Shown: piece by piece, positions 24,801 through 32,148 of the stretch
How the letters are laid out: each line of letters opens with the position of its first letter
Position numbering within the stretch: position 1 is the stretch's first letter
NCBI GenBank assembly: GCA_934654475.1
Contig: CAKUFZ010000016.1
Coordinates: forward strand, 1-36,161
Length of the DNA stretch: 36,161 nt
Source: an uncultured Coriobacteriales bacterium
GTDB taxonomy: Bacteria > Actinomycetota > Coriobacteriia > Coriobacteriales > UMGS124
Direction: 5' to 3'
The notes under the pieces: generated by a model
Database searches by the model: none
The model's input: the letters and a program-made list of their open reading frames with translations, nothing else
What the model was told of the DNA's origin: nothing
Position numbers and translations under genes: made by a program

Positions 24801-26916
24801 GGCCGCCGTCACGGTCGGCTACGCCGGCAACGGCCGCGACCTCGAGGTCAAGGCCATCGAGTACGCAAACGGCACCGACGCTGCCGCGTTCGACAACACC
24901 TACGTCGCCACGGGCTCCGCGACCCTCTCCGTCGCCAAGACCGTGAACGGCGAGGCCCCGGGCGACGACCAGGGATTCGACTTCGAGCTCAAGGCAGTGA
25001 CCGAGGGCGCCCCCATGCCCGAGGCTGACGTCACGACGACGGTGGGCTCCGCCCGCGCCTCCTTCGGCCAGATCGAGTTCGGCCTGGCAGACGCCGGCAA
25101 GACCTACGAGTACCTCATTCATGAGACCACGCCCGCCACGGTGGGCTGGACCATGGCCGACGACGTGACCGTGATCGTCACGGTCGGCGCCGACAGGGGC
25201 GACGGCACGCTCGCGCCCTGCGCCGTCACGTACACCGCGGTCACGGCCGACGGTGCCGCGGCGCTCTTCGACAACGCCTACGAGCAGGCCTCCGGCGAGT
25301 TCCAGCTCGCGGTGAGCAAGACCGTCAACGGCGCCGCCCCCAAGGCCGGCGAGACGTTCGAGTTCTCCGCCACCTCCGCCGACGAGGGCGCGCCCGCGTT
25401 CGAGAACGTCACCACCGCCGAGGACGGTTCCGCCGCCTTTGCCGTGGCCAAGCTCTCCGACAAGGACATGGGCAAGACCTACACCTACACCATCCACGAG
25501 GTGACCGAGCTCACGGAGGGTGCTGGTACCTGGACCAAGGCGGCCGACGTCACTGCCACCGTTGTGGTGAGCGAGCGCAACGACGACAACACGCTCACTG
25601 CCACCGTCTCCTACTCCGACGGCTCTGCCACGGCGGCCAAGTTTGACAACGCCTACGAGGCCCAGAAGGCAACTGCCACCGTCAAGGTCGACAAGACGGT
25701 CAACGGTGCGAAGAACGCCGAGGAGAACGCCCAGTTCACTTTCGCGCTGCTCGACAAGAACAACGAGCAGGTCGGTGACGAAATCACCGTCAACGGCACC
25801 GACACCGCCGAGTTCGGCGAGCTCGTCTTCGACGCTCCCGGCACCTACGAGTACACCGTGCACGAGACTTCCGACCTGGGCGATGGCTGGTTCAACGCCG
25901 GCGACGTCAAAGTCACGGTCACCGTTGACTACGCCGAGAACGGCCGCGACCTCGTTGCGAAGGTCACCTATGACGGCTCTTCCGTCGATGCCGCGCAGTT
26001 CGACAACGTCCATGCCGCTCCCGCCACGGCTGACCTCAAGGTCACCAAGACCGTGAACGGCGGACCGCTGCAGCCTCATGAGCAGTTCACCTTCACGCTG
26101 CTTGACAAGGACGGCAATCAGCTTGGCGACGAGATCACCATCAAGGGCTCCGATGCGAAGCCCGAGGCGGTCTTCGATCAGCTTACCTTCGACAAGGTCG
26201 GTACATACGAGTTCACGATTCACGAGACGTCCGACCTGGGCGACGGCTGGACCAACGACGGCGACGTCAAGGTGACCATCACTGTCACCCGCGACGAGGC
26301 GACCAAGACCCTCGAGGCCGAGGTTGTCTACGATCGCTCTGACATCGATGGCAGCGCCGCCAAGTTCGACAACAAGCACGTGGCCTGCGGTAGCGCTGAC
26401 ATTGCCGTGGCCAAGTTGGTCAACGGCGCAGCTCCCGCCGCCGACCAGAAGTTCGACTTTGCCCTGAGCGCCAACGACGACGCCTCGGCGGCCAAGATGC
26501 CCGCGCAGACGGCGGCAACCACCGTCGGCTCCACCGTGGCTTCCTTCGGCTCGGTCGACTTCACGCTTGCCGATGCGGGTAAGACGTTCTCGTACACCAT
26601 CCACGAGACCACGCCCGCTGGCGAGGGTTGGACCAACGCCCCCGACGTGACGGTCACGCTCACCGTGGGCGACGACAACGACGGCGACGGCAAGCTCCCT
26701 GTGACGGTGGAGTACTCCACTGCCACGGCCGACGGCACTGCGGCGCTGTTCAACAACGCCTACAAGCCCGTTGTGCCCGAGAAGCCCTCTGTGCCTAAGA
26801 CGGGCGATGAGACGTCTGTCGAGGACATGGCCTTGACCGCCGCTGCCGGCGCCACGCTTGCTGCGACCGGTCTCTTCCTGGGCCTGCGTTCGCGCAAGCG
26901 CAACGAGCAGCTCTAG
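18862..26916 (+). CDS. Giant sortase-anchored adhesin with 12 tandem isopeptide (Spy0128/FctA-like) domains
   Basis: 2684 residues from the ATG at 18862, seven bases after GAGAGGAG; a TTG just upstream is not needed. A signal peptide (WRRILSLVLSAILVFQNLT, cleaved near PAWA-EE at 44) is followed by an Ala/Ser/Asp-rich stretch to about residue 150. Residues about 150-1010 are beta-rich adhesin/fimbrial Ig-like domains of the 'isopeptide-forming fimbrial protein' kind (for example VLTDTIGSNLTFDGATF and LVDTMDSKCTYLPATL). A SpaA/Cna-B-like domain (about 1020-1147) follows, with ITVTKSDASN and LYYFVETQAPAGY. Then come 12 pilin-type domains (1148-2636), and finally VPKTG, a hydrophobic segment and the tail RSRKRNEQL, a cell-wall sorting signal. 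No sortase is in the window. The role is attachment or surface stalk (inference). Single gene, with its own terminator. Confidence 0.93.
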   Translation: MGPKTMREGGALMPIPMWRRILSLVLSAILVFQNLTCWMTPAWAEEMTSPGTVVAAEQVDAADGTGQPAAADGQDAADAPASSGDDASTGADNASASDAAGSAADAGSASGSTDAASSQQTPRASSDSAAPASEEASSSEDGTVSPRAYNPNAPHIAIDDFTSYGMEVKISYDGERAWQGEAITPDTEMYGEIKGGINEGVLTPATPRLHYVFPSNITVPNIGDTDLYDESGAYKATWSISNGVFYITYAEEWLQKHPSGITLGINFKMKLNPDAGNDADKVEVKFPGVSSIVTFPLKDGNVTGTKWGTVDAESNAVTWTVQLDVASKASNIVLTDTIGSNLTFDGATFKLDGNELATAPTVNGQTATLNLGNLSQGRHTLTYTTPISPDAWKTVANGGQLSGVDNAASWTWGSNGENNKNNVGPTGPQLSINMAGKQGTGTSDDITWTASINTGSLKADMAGYVFTDTLGAGHAYKGSYEVKDASGATVATGTLPTDGSSFSYTFGADAGKQAYTIVYHTQMTDTASKDPVNNKFTIENPNGEGPKGDASSSFIPADDTQYITKKLVSSETAAADGYATWESTIFMSRMSANTDPTKVTFTDEFNASQYQRTTFDQLKLMAGDYQLVEGVDYKVTNDGQWNKLEFTFMASDAVRALIGSTDVTVTYRTKCDGSNDTYTNKSTLRTPTVTQSAEASFTIKADKTPEVAKNGNMYWDANFDWSKVEAGSTERGAWVSDWTVLVNQVQPNGWTTAPAGPLGGVDVIVTDEMPENMVYVPGSSRYFLHGSDSSTIGHWPTLTAEPACEGSTAVFTVKTDVEGVKADVNYYVELQYQTAVHSSALGSSGAAVQFTNKAYAQAGTQTFPAGFKTVEGANEIMKKSAEQVPNSSYIKYTISVNKNAVDLVPGSDTLTLVDTMDSKCTYLPATLHVYYQGTTTEVPGCSTLTENVTLDNSARATRLTLTIPDSCAIDVVYQVQPAGNPGDQVSLTNSAEISGVANSATSHQKQWTVVKAGATTEGTGYGITVTKSDASNAKKVLGGATFELYQVAWDGAETLVGTQVSNDNGVVQFGSKETPLLACTLYYFVETQAPAGYTCSSDKTYFMFKGTYSQEQYQEALNKAKAIGIAEPSPATSFNITNKKNDTLVVTGEFQLSLAKTVNGLAPKAGETFEFSATAEGDNAADAPAFENVATAEDGTAAFATAELSDKDAGKTYTYRIHEVTAAAQGWTNAPDVIATVMVGMPIDTGVLTADVSYRLDAAGSEAYTGAAQFDNLYEATGSAVLSVAKTVNGEAPEADQEFDFELKATSVGAPMPEANTATTVGSARASFGQIEFGLADAGKTYEYLIHEVTPATVGWTMAGDVTATVTVGADMGDGTLAPCAVTYSTAAQDSQAALFNNVYRQASGEFQLSLVKTVNGTAPQASETFEFSATAEGDNAAEAPRLANVTTAEDGSASFATAKLSDKDAGKTYTYRIHEVTAAAQGWANAPDVIATVTVGVATDAGLSADVSYKLDTAGAEAYVGAAQFDNAYQAKPATATLAVDKTVNGEKVEGLTRQFTFALLDESGEQVGDEVAVEGTGTAEFGELVFDAPGTYRYTVHETSAQGAGWTNAADVKAVVSVGYAGNGRDLEVKAIEYTNGTGAAAFDNTYVATGEAVVLVSKTVNGGTEVGQGESFTFGLYEADEQGNRIGEPFAYASTMVGGTAGFDPIPYNVDAAGKTFTYVVHEIGRNANGWTAAPDVAVTVSVSDNGDGALKCDVSYPNGADTAAFDNTYVAATGEFQLELAKTVNGEAPKAGETFEFGAICADEDAPVLPDVMTDENGRAAFAVAQLSDKDAGKTYAYTIHELTAAAQGWTNAPDVIATVKVAAERDAQGILAAEVAYSTGTDIAQFDNAYQAKPARATLAVDKTVNGEKVEGLTRQFTFALTDEYGEQVGDEATVEGTGTAEFGQLVFDAPGTYRYAVHETSAAGAGWTNAPDVKAAVTVGYAGNGRDLEVKAIEYANGTDAAAFDNTYVATGSATLSVAKTVNGEAPGDDQGFDFELKAVTEGAPMPEADVTTTVGSARASFGQIEFGLADAGKTYEYLIHETTPATVGWTMADDVTVIVTVGADRGDGTLAPCAVTYTAVTADGAAALFDNAYEQASGEFQLAVSKTVNGAAPKAGETFEFSATSADEGAPAFENVTTAEDGSAAFAVAKLSDKDMGKTYTYTIHEVTELTEGAGTWTKAADVTATVVVSERNDDNTLTATVSYSDGSATAAKFDNAYEAQKATATVKVDKTVNGAKNAEENAQFTFALLDKNNEQVGDEITVNGTDTAEFGELVFDAPGTYEYTVHETSDLGDGWFNAGDVKVTVTVDYAENGRDLVAKVTYDGSSVDAAQFDNVHAAPATADLKVTKTVNGGPLQPHEQFTFTLLDKDGNQLGDEITIKGSDAKPEAVFDQLTFDKVGTYEFTIHETSDLGDGWTNDGDVKVTITVTRDEATKTLEAEVVYDRSDIDGSAAKFDNKHVACGSADIAVAKLVNGAAPAADQKFDFALSANDDASAAKMPAQTAATTVGSTVASFGSVDFTLADAGKTFSYTIHETTPAGEGWTNAPDVTVTLTVGDDNDGDGKLPVTVEYSTATADGTAALFNNAYKPVVPEKPSVPKTGDETSVEDMALTAAAGATLAATGLFLGLRSRKRNEQL
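22303..26769 (+). repeat. Twelve tandem isopeptide-domain repeats in the adhesin
   Basis: Units start at 22303, 22693, 23074, 23464, 23818, 24193, 24559, 24913, 25294, 25669, 26023 and 26389, and are 118-130 codons each. All 12 keep a Lys in K(T/L)VNG near the start, a Glu in (I/V)HE in the middle and an Asn in F(D/N)N at the end, the Lys-Glu-Asn set that forms the internal isopeptide bond in Spy0128-type pilins. Units fall into types A (GEFQL start: 1, 3, 6, 9), B (GSA start: 2, 8, 12), C (A-T-A-type start: 4, 7, 10, 11) and a single D (5). Units 4 and 7 are almost identical in DNA. Confidence 0.9.
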
Positions 26917-27253
26917 GCACCTACCCGGGGAGTCCATGCTCGGGCTCCCCGGAGCGTTCAATCTTTGGGATGTACGAGGGTGGACTCGCCCCGCGCTGAC
27001 AGGGCGCGCAGAGCCCGCCCCCCGCCCGAACCAACAAAGGCCGCCGTGCGATTCATCTCGCACGGCGGCCTTCTTCGTTATACGAGCACTTTGCTTTAGC
27101 GATAAGACTTGGCACCCATCGGTGACCCACTGAGCGCCACGTAACGTCCTGGTCATAGGCTCGTCCTGGTCGCGGCGACGAGTTGTGCGGGGATTGCCCT
27201 CGCCGCCGGCGCCCGGCTACGCCCGTTGCGTTCCGGAGACAACCGCAAGCTCC
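26917..27253. other. Intergenic region between adhesin and GltD-like gene
   Basis: 337 bases, with converging genes. A hairpin CCGGGGAG (26925-26932) / CTCCCCGG (26945-26952) lies directly after the adhesin stop, without a T run. A stronger terminator (listed separately) follows. I see nothing else in 27076-27253. Confidence 0.6.
27037..27075 (+). terminator. Intrinsic terminator downstream of the adhesin
   Basis: Perfect 15-bp stem AAGGCCGCCGTGCGA (27037-27051) / TCGCACGGCGGCCTT (27058-27072) with a 6-base loop. On the plus strand a short CTTCGTTAT tail follows. On the minus strand TTGTTGG follows, so it may also end the converging GltD-like transcript. Confidence 0.75.
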
Positions 27254-28474
27254 CTACTCCTCAAGCCCCATGTACGCGAGCATCCCGGTAACTGCCTGCT
27301 TGGTCGCCTCCACCGTGTGCACCACGGTTTTGGGTCCCGTGACCACGTCGCCCGCTGCGAACACGCCGGCCACGCTGGTCTGGCCATGTTCGTCGACGCA
27401 CAGAAGCCCACGGTCGTCGCAGGTGAGGCCCTTGGTGGTGGAGACGAGCTTGCTGAGCGGCTTTTGCGAGGCGGCGATGATCACCGTGTCGCAGGCCACC
27501 TGGTCGAGCTCATCCTCGTAGCCGACCACCTTGTCCTCGGCGTCGAACAGCGCGGTCCGGAAGACGGGGCCGGTCTCATTGATGGCGCACACCGCCTTGC
27601 CGTACACAATGTCCGCCCCGTCGAGCTGGGCATACTCCACCTCGTCTGAGCTGGCCGAAACATGCTTCGAGCGCGCGTAGAGCGTGACGCGCCGGGCGCC
27701 ATGGCGAAACGCGGTGCGCGCCACGTCCATGGCGGTATTGCCCACACCGATGACGGCCACGTCCTCGCCGATCTCGTAGGAGTCGGGGCTCACGAGGTAG
27801 TCGAGGCCAAAGTGCACGTTGCCGCGCGTCTCGCCGGGGATGCCGAGCGTCTTGGCGCGCCAGGTACCCGTGCCCACGAACACGGAATCGTATCCGTCGC
27901 GGAAAAGGTCCTCAATGAGCAGGGCCTCGCCGATCGCCGTGTTGGGGCGGATCTTGACGCCGAGGTCCTCGAGCGCGGTACGAAAGCGCCTTACGGCCGA
28001 GCGCGGCAGGCGAAAGTCGGGGATGCCGTAGCGCATGACGCCGCCCACCTCAGAGCGCTGTTCGAACACGGTGACGTCGCATCCGGCCTTGCCCAGCATG
28101 AATGCGGCCACAATGCCGGCAGGTCCGCTGCCAATGACAGCGACCTTCTTGCCGCAGGAAGCGGGTGCCTCGAGTCTCATGCGGTCGAGGTACGCGTCGG
28201 ACACGTAGCTCTCGATGGCCCAAAACTGCACGGGAGACCCCTTGCGTCCCAGCACGCAGGCGCCCTGACACTGCTCGCCGTGGTTGCACACAAGCGAGCA
28301 CGCAAACGAAAGCGGGTTGTTGGCGAAGAGCGCAGCGCCGGCCTCTTCGATGCGACGCTCGCGGAAGAGGTCCACGACCTGCGGGATGGGCGTGTGCACC
28401 GGGCACGCTTCCTGGCAGCGCGGCCGCTTGCAGCGCAAGCAGCGCTGCGCCTCTTCGATGATATGCAGGGTCAT
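27254..28474 (-). CDS. Stand-alone GltD-like NAD(P)H/FAD oxidoreductase with Fe-S motifs
   Basis: 406 residues from the ATG at 28474, with AGAGAGGA six bases upstream; the frame extends to 28570 without a ribosome site. The N-terminus has the 4Fe-4S pattern CLRCKRPRCQEACP and a second cysteine set, CSLVCNHGEQCQGAC, as in the small subunit of glutamate synthase and related enzymes. FAD binding is at KKVAVIGSGPAGIVAAFML, followed by GGVMRYGIPDFRLP. NAD(P)H binding is at DVAVIGVGNTAMDVARTA. The second FAD motif is GVFAAGDVVTGPKTVVHT. The family passes electrons from NAD(P)H to a partner: glutamate synthase large subunit, dihydropyrimidine dehydrogenase or others. No such partner gene is adjacent, so the acceptor is open. 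It is divergent from the lipoprotein-kinase operon (171 bases between starts). Confidence 0.9.
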   Translation of the reverse strand: MTLHIIEEAQRCLRCKRPRCQEACPVHTPIPQVVDLFRERRIEEAGAALFANNPLSFACSLVCNHGEQCQGACVLGRKGSPVQFWAIESYVSDAYLDRMRLEAPASCGKKVAVIGSGPAGIVAAFMLGKAGCDVTVFEQRSEVGGVMRYGIPDFRLPRSAVRRFRTALEDLGVKIRPNTAIGEALLIEDLFRDGYDSVFVGTGTWRAKTLGIPGETRGNVHFGLDYLVSPDSYEIGEDVAVIGVGNTAMDVARTAFRHGARRVTLYARSKHVSASSDEVEYAQLDGADIVYGKAVCAINETGPVFRTALFDAEDKVVGYEDELDQVACDTVIIAASQKPLSKLVSTTKGLTCDDRGLLCVDEHGQTSVAGVFAAGDVVTGPKTVVHTVEATKQAVTGMLAYMGLEE

Positions 28475-28645
28475 GTCGGTCCTCTCTCGCCGTCCGGGTC
28501 TCTCGTGGCAGATGATAGGGGACACACCTCTTTCCTGTGTGCATATCCTGCGCATCCCGGCAGGCGGCACCTCCCATTCTTATGGTCTGGTATCCGGGTC
28601 TTTGGTATCATTGCTCAGCTTGAGATGTTGGAGGAGGAGACGGCT

Positions 28646-29479
28646 ATGCTCACACGGAGGTCGTTCGTTGCCTGCGCAAGTGCGTGCTTGTCGGTTGTCG
28701 GCGCATGCCTTCTGGCGGGCTGTTCTTCCGCAACCCCGGAGCTAGAAAACGACGATAACCTCCCCGTGCTTGTCGTAGGGACCGGCACGTATCCTCCTTT
28801 TAGCTATCTTGACGAAAACGGCAGCCCTTCGGGAATCGATGTCGACATCCTTACGGAGGCCTGCAAGCGGTTGGGCTATCTTCCCGATTTTCAGTACATC
28901 AATTGGGAGGACAAGTTCGAGCTGCTTGAAAGCGGCGCAATAGATATGATTGCCTGCTGTTTCTCTATGACCGACCGCGAAGACAAATACCGTTGGGCAG
29001 GGCCGTACATGCAGGGCCGCCAGGTGATTGCCGTGGGCGCAGATAGCGATATCCAAACATTGGCTGATCTTGCGGGCAAGGTGGTTGCCGTCCAGTCCGC
29101 CTCTACCTCAGAGAAGGTTTTTCTCGATGACGCCGTTGACGGGCTCAGCCTGTCTCAGGTCGGCTTGCTGTATTGCCTGCATGATCGCTCGCTGCTGTAC
29201 CCGATGCTTGCCAAAGGCTACGTCGACGCGATTGCGGGGTACGATATCGCGATTCGCAGTTACATGGTCGACTATGGGATGGATTTCCGTATCCTCGACG
29301 AGCCCTTGCAAACGGTCAACCTGGGGTTTGCCTTCGCATTAAACGACTCCCGCGGCATTGACGCACACCTCGATGACGTGCTCTCCGAAATGTACGTCGA
29401 TGGCACGCTGGAGTCCATCGCCTCCAAATATCTGCCGAGCGCTTCCAGTTTCCTGGGGGTGGACGCCCATGACTGCTGA
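28646..29479 (+). CDS. Extracellular solute-binding lipoprotein (family 3), probable sensor partner
   Basis: 277 residues. I chose the ATG at 28646, with GGAGGAGGAG upstream. The N-terminus is RRSFVACASACLSVV followed by a lipobox LLAGC, so it is a lipoprotein outside the membrane, perhaps Tat-exported. The mature part is an SBP_bac_3 domain: LVVGTGTYPPFSYLDENGSP, GIDVDILTEACKRLGY, LLESGAIDMIACCFSMTDRE and LADLAGKVVAVQSASTSEKV. These proteins bind amino acids or similar small polar molecules. No ABC permease or ATPase follows. Instead its stop overlaps the start of a hybrid histidine kinase by 11 bases, which points to signalling rather than uptake. The ligand is unknown. Confidence 0.9.
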   Translation: MLTRRSFVACASACLSVVGACLLAGCSSATPELENDDNLPVLVVGTGTYPPFSYLDENGSPSGIDVDILTEACKRLGYLPDFQYINWEDKFELLESGAIDMIACCFSMTDREDKYRWAGPYMQGRQVIAVGADSDIQTLADLAGKVVAVQSASTSEKVFLDDAVDGLSLSQVGLLYCLHDRSLLYPMLAKGYVDAIAGYDIAIRSYMVDYGMDFRILDEPLQTVNLGFAFALNDSRGIDAHLDDVLSEMYVDGTLESIASKYLPSASSFLGVDAHDC

Positions 29480-31766
29480 AGCGGCTCCTGAATCGACCTC
29501 CATGTCGCCTGTTGCGGGAAAAGTCAAACCAAACAAGAAGACCTGGGCTTTCGTGATAGCCGCTGGGCTTGTTTTGATTGCCTTGGCGGGGTTTGTGGGC
29601 TTCAGCTCAACTCTCTCGTATGTGACGACGCAGGTCACCCAAAACATTGCCTATATCAAGGAGCAGACGCTCGTTTACGATTCCTACAACGCCGCAAGCG
29701 ATACAAAAAGTGCCCTTCGTGCGCTAGAAAACGCTAGCCAACTTGCACGCAACTTGGATTCTGACCAGGGCGATTTGTCGGAATCGACGCTGGAGCGCTA
29801 TGTCGATGAGCTGCGGCTTACGGGTGTCATTGTTCTCGACGCTTCTGGCAATGTCGAAGGTCAATATTCCGGCGATGAAGTGGATGCCTCTGTCTTGCAA
29901 GCGTGGATTGACAAGGATGTTCTGCTCAATGTGGCCGAGCATCCCAACAAGGTGTATTCCGTTCGGGCTAATCTATCCGACGGTTCCTATGTTGACATCG
30001 CTGCCGCTTGTCGGCGCGATGCTCCTGGCATTGCGGTGGCGTATTATCATACCGCTGCAGCTTTTGCCGACAAATACACGCTTGCTCAGCAGAGTCTTCT
30101 CGACGGGTATGGCATCACTCGCTCCGGTACCATCGTTATCGAATGCGAGGGGCGTCTTGTAGCTGCAAACGACCCTGATCTTGTCCAAGCCGCCGCTCAG
30201 GGAGATACTGAGTTTCGCGATACCCCGATTGGCCAGCTTAAAACGATGGGTACGTGCAAGGACGAGCTGTCGTTTGTGTGGCACAACGCCCGTTGGTATG
30301 CCGGCGCGACGGGTCAGGTGTACAACTACTTTATCTATGTGTACTTCCCTGTGTCGTTGCTCATGGGTCAAGCGGTGCAGCTTGCTCTTGCTGCTTGTGC
30401 TGCGTACATTGTTGTTGTCACTTTTGTCGTGCTGAAAAAACGCAATGACGACCGAGCCCATTACGAGCAGAGCCTCAAGCGCGAGAAGGAGTACAACGAG
30501 CGTCTGGCGTTGTCGGCCCAGGCTGCGCAAGAAGCCAACAACGCCAAAACCGTGTTCCTCCAGCGTATGAGCCATGACATTCGCACCCCCATCAACGGCA
30601 TTCGCGGCATGGTGGAGATAGGCGACTTATGTCCGGATGACTTGGAGCGCCAGGCGCAATGTCGCCGCAAGATCTGGGATGCGTCGACCTTGCTGCTCAA
30701 CCTTGTGAACGAGGTTCTTGACACAAGCAAGCTTGAGAGCGGCGAGATTACGCTCGTGAAGGCCCCACTCAACGTGAACGCGATGAATTCCGAGCTCGTG
30801 CAGCTTGTGGAGTCGCATGCAGCCGGCTGCGGCGTGAAGGTTTTTCTTGGGGAAGATGTCATCCAGCATCCCGATGTTTTGGCGAGCCCGACGCACCTGA
30901 AGCGCTTGCTTTTGAATTTCCTGTCCAACGCCATCAAATACAACCGTCCTGGTGGCACGGTCACACTCGGGTGCGAGGAGGTGTCCTACTCCGACGGAGT
31001 GGTTACGCTGCAATATACGTGCGCCGATACGGGCATCGGCATGAGCGAAGAGTTCCAGCGCCACGTGTTTGAGCCGTTTGCTTGCGAGGGACGCGTGAAA
31101 CCCGTGCAGGGGAGCAACGGCCTGGGGATGTCGATTGCCAAGGGCCTTGTCGACCTCATGGGCGGCACCGTTAGTTTTACGAGCAAAGAGGGCGAAGGGA
31201 CCACGTTCGTGCTGGTCTTGCCTTTTGAGACGGCCGATAACGCCGCGTCGGATGCTCAGGAAACCGGTCCTGAGCCTGCGGCCTGCGGTACGGTCGAGGG
31301 AATGAAGGTGCTCGTTGCCGAGGACAACGACCTCAACCGCGAGATAGCCGAGTTCATGCTCAACGCGGCGGGTGTGTGCCCCGTGTGCGTCTCAGACGGC
31401 GCTCAGGCGTTGGCTGCGTTCGAGTCTTCGGCCCCATGGGAATTCGACGCCGTGTTGCTCGACATCATGATGCCCGTGATGGGCGGCCTCGAAGCTGCGC
31501 GTGGCATCCGTGCGCTCGAGCGGCCCGATGCAGCCCGTGTACCCATCATTGCCATGACGGCCAACGCCTTTGCCGACGATGTAAGGCGCAGCCTTCAGGC
31601 GGGATTCACCGAGCATCTCTCCAAGCCGCTTGACTCAGCAACGCTCGTGAGTGCCCTGCAGCGAGCGCGTGTCGTTTCCGACCAATGTAAACAGGCCGAT
31701 TCCCAAGCGGATAAAGGTGGTCAAACTGTTAGCTTAGAAAAGGAATGTGAGGAAACACATGACTGA
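29469..31766 (+). CDS. Hybrid sensor histidine kinase (sensor - HisKA - HATPase - receiver)
   Basis: 765 residues from the ATG at 29469, overlapping the lipoprotein gene and so translationally coupled. One membrane helix lies at about 25-47. An extracytoplasmic region of about 250 residues follows (Cache/dCache-like by shape: IVLDASGNVEGQYSG, YYHTAAAFADKY). A second helix is at about 298-321, then a coiled coil. The HisKA box MSHDIRTPINGIRGM carries the phospho-accepting His369. ATP-binding boxes are NFLSNAIKYN, DTGIGM and GLGMSIAKGLVDLMGG. A receiver domain follows (VLVAEDNDLNREIAEFML) with phospho-accepting Asp665 in LDIMMPVMGG and the later Lys in HLSKPLD. The gene overlaps the HPt gene by 8 bases. 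The chain would run lipoprotein, His369, Asp665, HPt; the last two steps are inference. Confidence 0.93.
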   Translation: MTAEAAPESTSMSPVAGKVKPNKKTWAFVIAAGLVLIALAGFVGFSSTLSYVTTQVTQNIAYIKEQTLVYDSYNAASDTKSALRALENASQLARNLDSDQGDLSESTLERYVDELRLTGVIVLDASGNVEGQYSGDEVDASVLQAWIDKDVLLNVAEHPNKVYSVRANLSDGSYVDIAAACRRDAPGIAVAYYHTAAAFADKYTLAQQSLLDGYGITRSGTIVIECEGRLVAANDPDLVQAAAQGDTEFRDTPIGQLKTMGTCKDELSFVWHNARWYAGATGQVYNYFIYVYFPVSLLMGQAVQLALAACAAYIVVVTFVVLKKRNDDRAHYEQSLKREKEYNERLALSAQAAQEANNAKTVFLQRMSHDIRTPINGIRGMVEIGDLCPDDLERQAQCRRKIWDASTLLLNLVNEVLDTSKLESGEITLVKAPLNVNAMNSELVQLVESHAAGCGVKVFLGEDVIQHPDVLASPTHLKRLLLNFLSNAIKYNRPGGTVTLGCEEVSYSDGVVTLQYTCADTGIGMSEEFQRHVFEPFACEGRVKPVQGSNGLGMSIAKGLVDLMGGTVSFTSKEGEGTTFVLVLPFETADNAASDAQETGPEPAACGTVEGMKVLVAEDNDLNREIAEFMLNAAGVCPVCVSDGAQALAAFESSAPWEFDAVLLDIMMPVMGGLEAARGIRALERPDAARVPIIAMTANAFADDVRRSLQAGFTEHLSKPLDSATLVSALQRARVVSDQCKQADSQADKGGQTVSLEKECEETHD

Positions 31767-32109
31767 TATCCGCGCAGCATACGAGCGCATTGGTGCCGAT
31801 TTTGATGATGTTGCCGGCCGTTTTGGCTCGCCCGCCCTGGTGGAGCGCTTTGCGGGCATGTTTGTGCAGGACAAGAGCTTCGACGAGCTGGAGAAAGCAC
31901 TCGCAGCCCACGATGCCAAGACGGCGTTCCGTGCGGTTCACACGCTCAAGGGCGTCGCGCTCAACCTGGGCCTTTCCAACCTGGCCGCTCCTACCATTGC
32001 GGTCACTGAGGCCTTGCGCCCCTGCACCCTCGAGGGCGTCGACATCGAGTCGCTCATGGCACCCCTGCGCAAAGCCTACAACGAGACCGTCGCCGCCCTG
32101 GGGGAGTAG
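31759..32109 (+). CDS. HPt (histidine phosphotransfer) domain protein
   Basis: 116 residues. The ATG at 31759 has GAGGA upstream; an in-frame GTG at 31747 is less likely. It is all-helical, with the HPt core FRAVHTLKGVALNLGLSNL, where His61 is the expected phosphate carrier. A preceding helix (LVERFAGMFVQDKSFDEL) and a following one (APTIAVTEAL) complete the usual bundle. It overlaps the kinase gene by 8 bases, so it is surely its relay partner. A final response regulator is not in this operon; its stop is 39 bases from the converging membrane LuxR gene, which has no receiver domain. Many organisms fuse this domain to the kinase; here it is separate. Confidence 0.92.
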   Translation: MTDIRAAYERIGADFDDVAGRFGSPALVERFAGMFVQDKSFDELEKALAAHDAKTAFRAVHTLKGVALNLGLSNLAAPTIAVTEALRPCTLEGVDIESLMAPLRKAYNETVAALGE

Positions 32110-32148
32110 GTCGGGCCAAAGGCTGCGGCTTGTCCTTTCGTCATGTGC

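Noticed and set aside
18802..27156. Two very long minus-strand open frames (1618 and 1107 codons) opposite the adhesin
   Set aside because: Their products are Gly/Val/His/Arg-rich with no domain structure and mirror the third-position GC bias and repeats of the plus-strand adhesin, which has signal peptide, domains and sorting signal.
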